Both the position numbers and the translations under genes were made by a program. From assembly GCF_015670405.1 (NCBI RefSeq), contig NZ_JADPBQ010000010.1, positions 1 through 64,000 of the forward strand: DNA of 64,000 nucleotides, in the 5' to 3' direction. The notes under the pieces were generated by a model, which worked only from the letters and a program-made list of their open reading frames with translations, did no database searches and was not told where the DNA came from. This DNA comes from Clostridium sp. 1001271B_151109_B4 (GTDB taxonomy: Bacteria > Bacillota > Clostridia > Clostridiales > Clostridiaceae). Below, piece by piece: positions 61,508 to 64,000 of this stretch. Positions within the stretch are counted from its first letter, which is position 1, and each line of letters begins with the position of its first letter.

Positions 61508-62844
61508 ATATGAGATGTATGTGGGAACATATCTACTGGTTGAACACTTGTAGTCTTATATCCATTTTCCTCTAATATAGCTAAATCTCTCGCTAAAGTA
61601 CTTGGATCACAACTTACATATACTATTCTTTCTGCATTTATATGAGTTATAGCACTTAATAACTTAACGTCACATCCCTTTCTAGGAGGATCTACAACTA
61701 CCACATCAGCTTTTATTCCCCTATCAATTAAATCTGGTATAACAACTTCTGATTCACCAACAAAGAATTCAACATTATCAACATTATTTTCTTTTGCATT
61801 TATATTAGCATTTTCAATAGCTTGCGGAATAATTTCTACTCCATAAACTTTCTTAGCCTTTTGTGATAGGAATAAAGTAATTGTTCCTGTTCCACAATAT
61901 GCATCAAATACAGTTTCATCTCCACTTAATTGTGCATATTCAAGTGCCTTACCATATAAAACCTCTGTTTGAATAGGATTTACTTGGAAGAATGATAATG
62001 GTGAAATATTAAATTTAAACTTACCTATATAGTCACTTATAGTAGGCTCACCCCACAATGTTATACACTCTTGACCTAATATTACATTTGTTGGTTTAGA
62101 GTTAATATTTTGAACTATACTTTTAATTCCAGGTATATTATCAACCATTAATTTTATAAATTCATCTTTGTTTGGCAACTTAGCTCCATTTGTAACTAAT
62201 ACAACCATTACTTCATTAGTTGTAAATCCACGTCTAATCATTATATGTCTAAGTATTCCGCTTTCATCATACTTGCCATCAACATTATATGGTTTTATGT
62301 CATTCTTTTTAATCCATTCTCTAGTCAATTTAACTACTTTATCAGCAACTTCATCTTGAATTAAACATGTTTCCATATCTATTATTTCATGACTTCTTGG
62401 TGCAAAGAATCCTATTTTTAATTCTCCATTAACTATTCCAATAGGTAATTGAACTTTATTTCTATATCTCCAAGGCTCTTCCATTCCTAATGGGAACTTT
62501 ACTATACTTTCATCTAATTTTCCTATTTTAGTTATACAATCCTTCACTCTTTCAAACTTAAAGTTTAACTGTTCTTTATATGTAGAATGTTGAAGTTTAC
62601 AACCACCACATCTTTTATGTAAATCACACTTTGCCTCACATCTTTCTGGAGATGCTTCAATTATGTCAATTAATTTTCCAAACGCAAATTTTTTATTAAC
62701 TTTTACTATTCTTACTTTAACTTTTTCACCCTTTAATGCACCTTCAATAAATATTGGAAAAGTACCCTCTACCTTTGCTATTCCTTCACCTTCATACCCT
62801 TGAGCAATTATATTTAATATATATTCTTTATTTTTCTCTATCAA
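61474..62844 (-). CDS. rlmD: 23S rRNA uracil-C5 methyltransferase (RumA/TrmA family)
   Basis: A 456-residue SAM-dependent RNA methyltransferase. An N-terminal TRAM domain (about 1-55) is followed by a four-cysteine iron-sulfur site ([18 protein letters not shown]), SAM motif [30 protein letters not shown], and the catalytic cysteine in [16 protein letters not shown] prefer TTG 62842-62844, 6 nt after AGGTG, over GTG nine bases upstream. Firmicutes homologues (RlmCD) may modify U747 and U1939; which applies here is unknown. The C-terminal 11 codons are copied in the tandem repeats downstream. Confidence 0.93.
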   Translation of the reverse strand: MIEKNKEYILNIIAQGYEGEGIAKVEGTFPIFIEGALKGEKVKVRIVKVNKKFAFGKLIDIIEASPERCEAKCDLHKRCGGCKLQHSTYKEQLNFKFERVKDCITKIGKLDESIVKFPLGMEEPWRYRNKVQLPIGIVNGELKIGFFAPRSHEIIDMETCLIQDEVADKVVKLTREWIKKNDIKPYNVDGKYDESGILRHIMIRRGFTTNEVMVVLVTNGAKLPNKDEFIKLMVDNIPGIKSIVQNINSKPTNVILGQECITLWGEPTISDYIGKFKFNISPLSFFQVNPIQTEVLYGKALEYAQLSGDETVFDAYCGTGTITLFLSQKAKKVYGVEIIPQAIENANINAKENNVDNVEFFVGESEVVIPDLIDRGIKADVVVVDPPRKGCDVKLLSAITHINAERIVYVSCDPSTLARDLAILEENGYKTTSVQPVDMFPHTSHIENVALLVKER

Positions 62845-63009
62845 ATTTATCACCTATCAATCTTATATTTTATCATGTTAGTTAACATTGGCTACAAATT
62901 TATTTATATATTGTAATATCTCATATCATTATATACTATACTTATTAATTATTCTATCTACAACTTAGATCTATAAATTGACTCAAAATGCTAACTTCTG
63001 TTTTTGAGC

Positions 63010-63103
63010 AAAAAAAGAGCACCTTTCGGTGCTAAATAAGGAATCAGTTGCCACACTGTACCATTTTAATCTCTCTACGAAATTTCATGATATTAACATT
63101 ATA
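63010..63103 (-). ncRNA. Short terminated leader or small RNA upstream of rlmD
   Basis: A minus-strand TATAAT (63098-63103) is followed by CAGTGTGGCAACTG (63045-63058), a small hairpin, then AGCACC-GAAA-GGTGCT (63018-63033) and seven T. The transcript would be about 80 nt and end 166 bp before rlmD. The -35 box is poor. It may be an attenuator for rlmD or an independent small RNA. The rest of 62845-63274 shows no gene. Confidence 0.45.
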
Positions 63104-63274
63104 GCCTAAAATCCTAATCTTATTTGTGAACATTTTGTTAACTTTTTATTTTTTTGCTTTTTTTGATGGTTTTTCTTGCAGTTTTTAGATCTATTTTGCT
63201 TTTCATTGAATTATTTTATTCATTTTTTCTTCATGATATAGTTTAAATAATAAAATATCTTTTCATAACCTCTA

Positions 63275-63311
63275 TAAAAAAAATAAGAAGTGTAAATTTA
63301 CACTTCTTATT
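63275..63311 (-). terminator. Terminator of pyk
   Basis: A perfect 30-bp palindrome (63282-63311) with half AATAAGAAGTGTAAA, followed on the minus strand by eight T. Confidence 0.9.
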
Positions 63312-63321
63312 TTATGTTAAA

Positions 63322-64000
63322 TTATTCTACTACGCTTACTTTTAAAAGATTAGTTGATCCAACTTTATCTAATCCAGCAGCTATTACAACTGTGTCTCCA
63401 GCATTAGCAAATCCATTTTCAACAGCTATCTTAGTAGCATTAGCCATCATAGCATCTGTTGAATTTTGGTCTTCAGCAACTACTGGGTAAACTCCAAAGC
63501 AGAATGCTAAGCTCTTAGCAACTTTTTCACTTGGAGTTACAGCTACGATTGGGCATTCTGGTCTGCATTGAGAAATTCTTCTTGCAGTTGATCCACTCTT
63601 AGTTGAAGAAACTATTGCAGCAGCATTTAATTCGTTAGCAGCATTACAAGCAGCTCTTGAAATAACTCCTGATACAGCTGGAATATGAGCCTTAGCTCTT
63701 GAAACAGCTGTTTCATAGTTTAATTTACTTTCAGCTTCAACAGCTATTTTAGCCATTGTTTGAACTGATTCTACTGGCCAATCTCCATTAGCTGATTCTC
63801 CAGATAACATGATTGCATCTGTTCCATCAAATATAGCATTAGCTACGTCAGAAACTTCTGCTCTTGTTGGTCTTGGGTTTCTCATCATAGAATCTAACAT
63901 TTGAGTTGCAGTTACAACTGGCTTTCCAGCATCGTTACATTTTTCGATCATCATCTTTTGAACAGCTGGTAACTTTTCAAATGGAATTTCAACTCCTAAA
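63322..64000 (-). CDS. pyk: Pyruvate kinase, C-terminal part (runs off the window)
   Basis: The frame is open to the window edge, so about the first half of the gene is missing. Visible are GVEIPFEKLPAVQKMMIEKC just before the edge, then KPVVTATQMLDSMMRNPRPT and SDVANAIFDGTDAIMLSGES, conserved pyruvate kinase blocks around the active site. The C-terminal domain ends KVGSTNLLKVSVVE with no extra PEP-utiliser domain. It makes pyruvate and ATP from phosphoenolpyruvate, the last glycolytic step. Codon use is strongly biased, as for a highly expressed gene. A strong terminator follows. Confidence 0.95.
   Translation of the reverse strand, partial: LGVEIPFEKLPAVQKMMIEKCNDAGKPVVTATQMLDSMMRNPRPTRAEVSDVANAIFDGTDAIMLSGESANGDWPVESVQTMAKIAVEAESKLNYETAVSRAKAHIPAVSGVISRAACNAANELNAAAIVSSTKSGSTARRISQCRPECPIVAVTPSEKVAKSLAFCFGVYPVVAEDQNSTDAMMANATKIAVENGFANAGDTVVIAAGLDKVGSTNLLKVSVVE

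Noticed and set aside
63010-63103. T-box leader
   Set aside because: The conserved AGGGTGGNACCGCG sequence is absent and the transcript is far too short.

Overview
The window is chromosomal DNA from a low-GC, anaerobic, Gram-positive bacterium, almost certainly a Clostridium in the broad sense. The reasons are the very AT-rich intergenic DNA, strong AGGAGG-type ribosome binding sites, clostridial-type proteins throughout (anaerobic sulfatase maturase, HelD, GH4 phospho-glucosidase, YfhO), lysine riboswitches and many U-tailed intrinsic terminators. I cannot name the species. No rRNA, tRNA, CRISPR array or intact phage was seen.

Layout. 1-1602: a transposase-like gene between two 52-bp perfect palindromes. 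1.7-6.2 kb: MarR regulator plus a heterodimeric ABC exporter. 6.4-9.4 kb: a P-loop NTPase, manA, two unknown small proteins behind a structured leader, and other candidate RNAs. 9.5-13.7 kb: a GtrA/GtrB/YfhO glycosylation operon. 14-16.3 kb: an atypical LuxR-type regulator and a lone prepilin. 16.8-27.4 kb: M18 aminopeptidase, CDF metal transporter, Sel1-repeat protein, polar amino acid ABC operon and a twin-P-loop ATPase. 27.6-28.8 kb: a second copy of the palindrome and transposase-like gene. 28.9-32.1 kb: an M20 amidohydrolase and YfcC-family transporter behind a lysine riboswitch. 32.2-37.6 kb: a chitobiose/cellobiose PTS operon with a GntR regulator. 37.8-47.3 kb: helD, ftsH, DUF3006/lepB, lysA with its own lysine riboswitch, a TIM-barrel protein and sfsA. 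47.4-47.6 kb: a DnaA-box cluster. 48-50 kb: a glucose-type PTS gene behind an antiterminator (RAT) site. 50-54.3 kb: cfa, a radical SAM protein, mntP and a TetR regulator. 54.6-61 kb: a sulfatase module (sulfatase, sugar symporter, maturase, AraC regulator, TauE/SafE exporter) next to a wrecked GGDEF gene. 61.1-64 kb: rlmD with a 116-bp tandem repeat at its 3' end, then the 3' part of pyk.

How the genes work together. Three sugar-import systems (chb PTS, glucose-type PTS, sulfated-glycan symporter) feed glycolysis, with manA and pyk also present. This suits a saprophyte or gut organism living on glycans. Control by RNA is prominent: two lysine riboswitches, one RAT/terminator pair and several unassigned hairpin-plus-terminator RNAs.

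The most unusual feature is a family of long near-perfect palindromes (four full copies, two half copies) associated with two diverged IS1595-like proteins. Their first catalytic aspartate appears to be missing, yet both reading frames are intact. The arms of the palindromes differ between copies in ways that keep them self-complementary.
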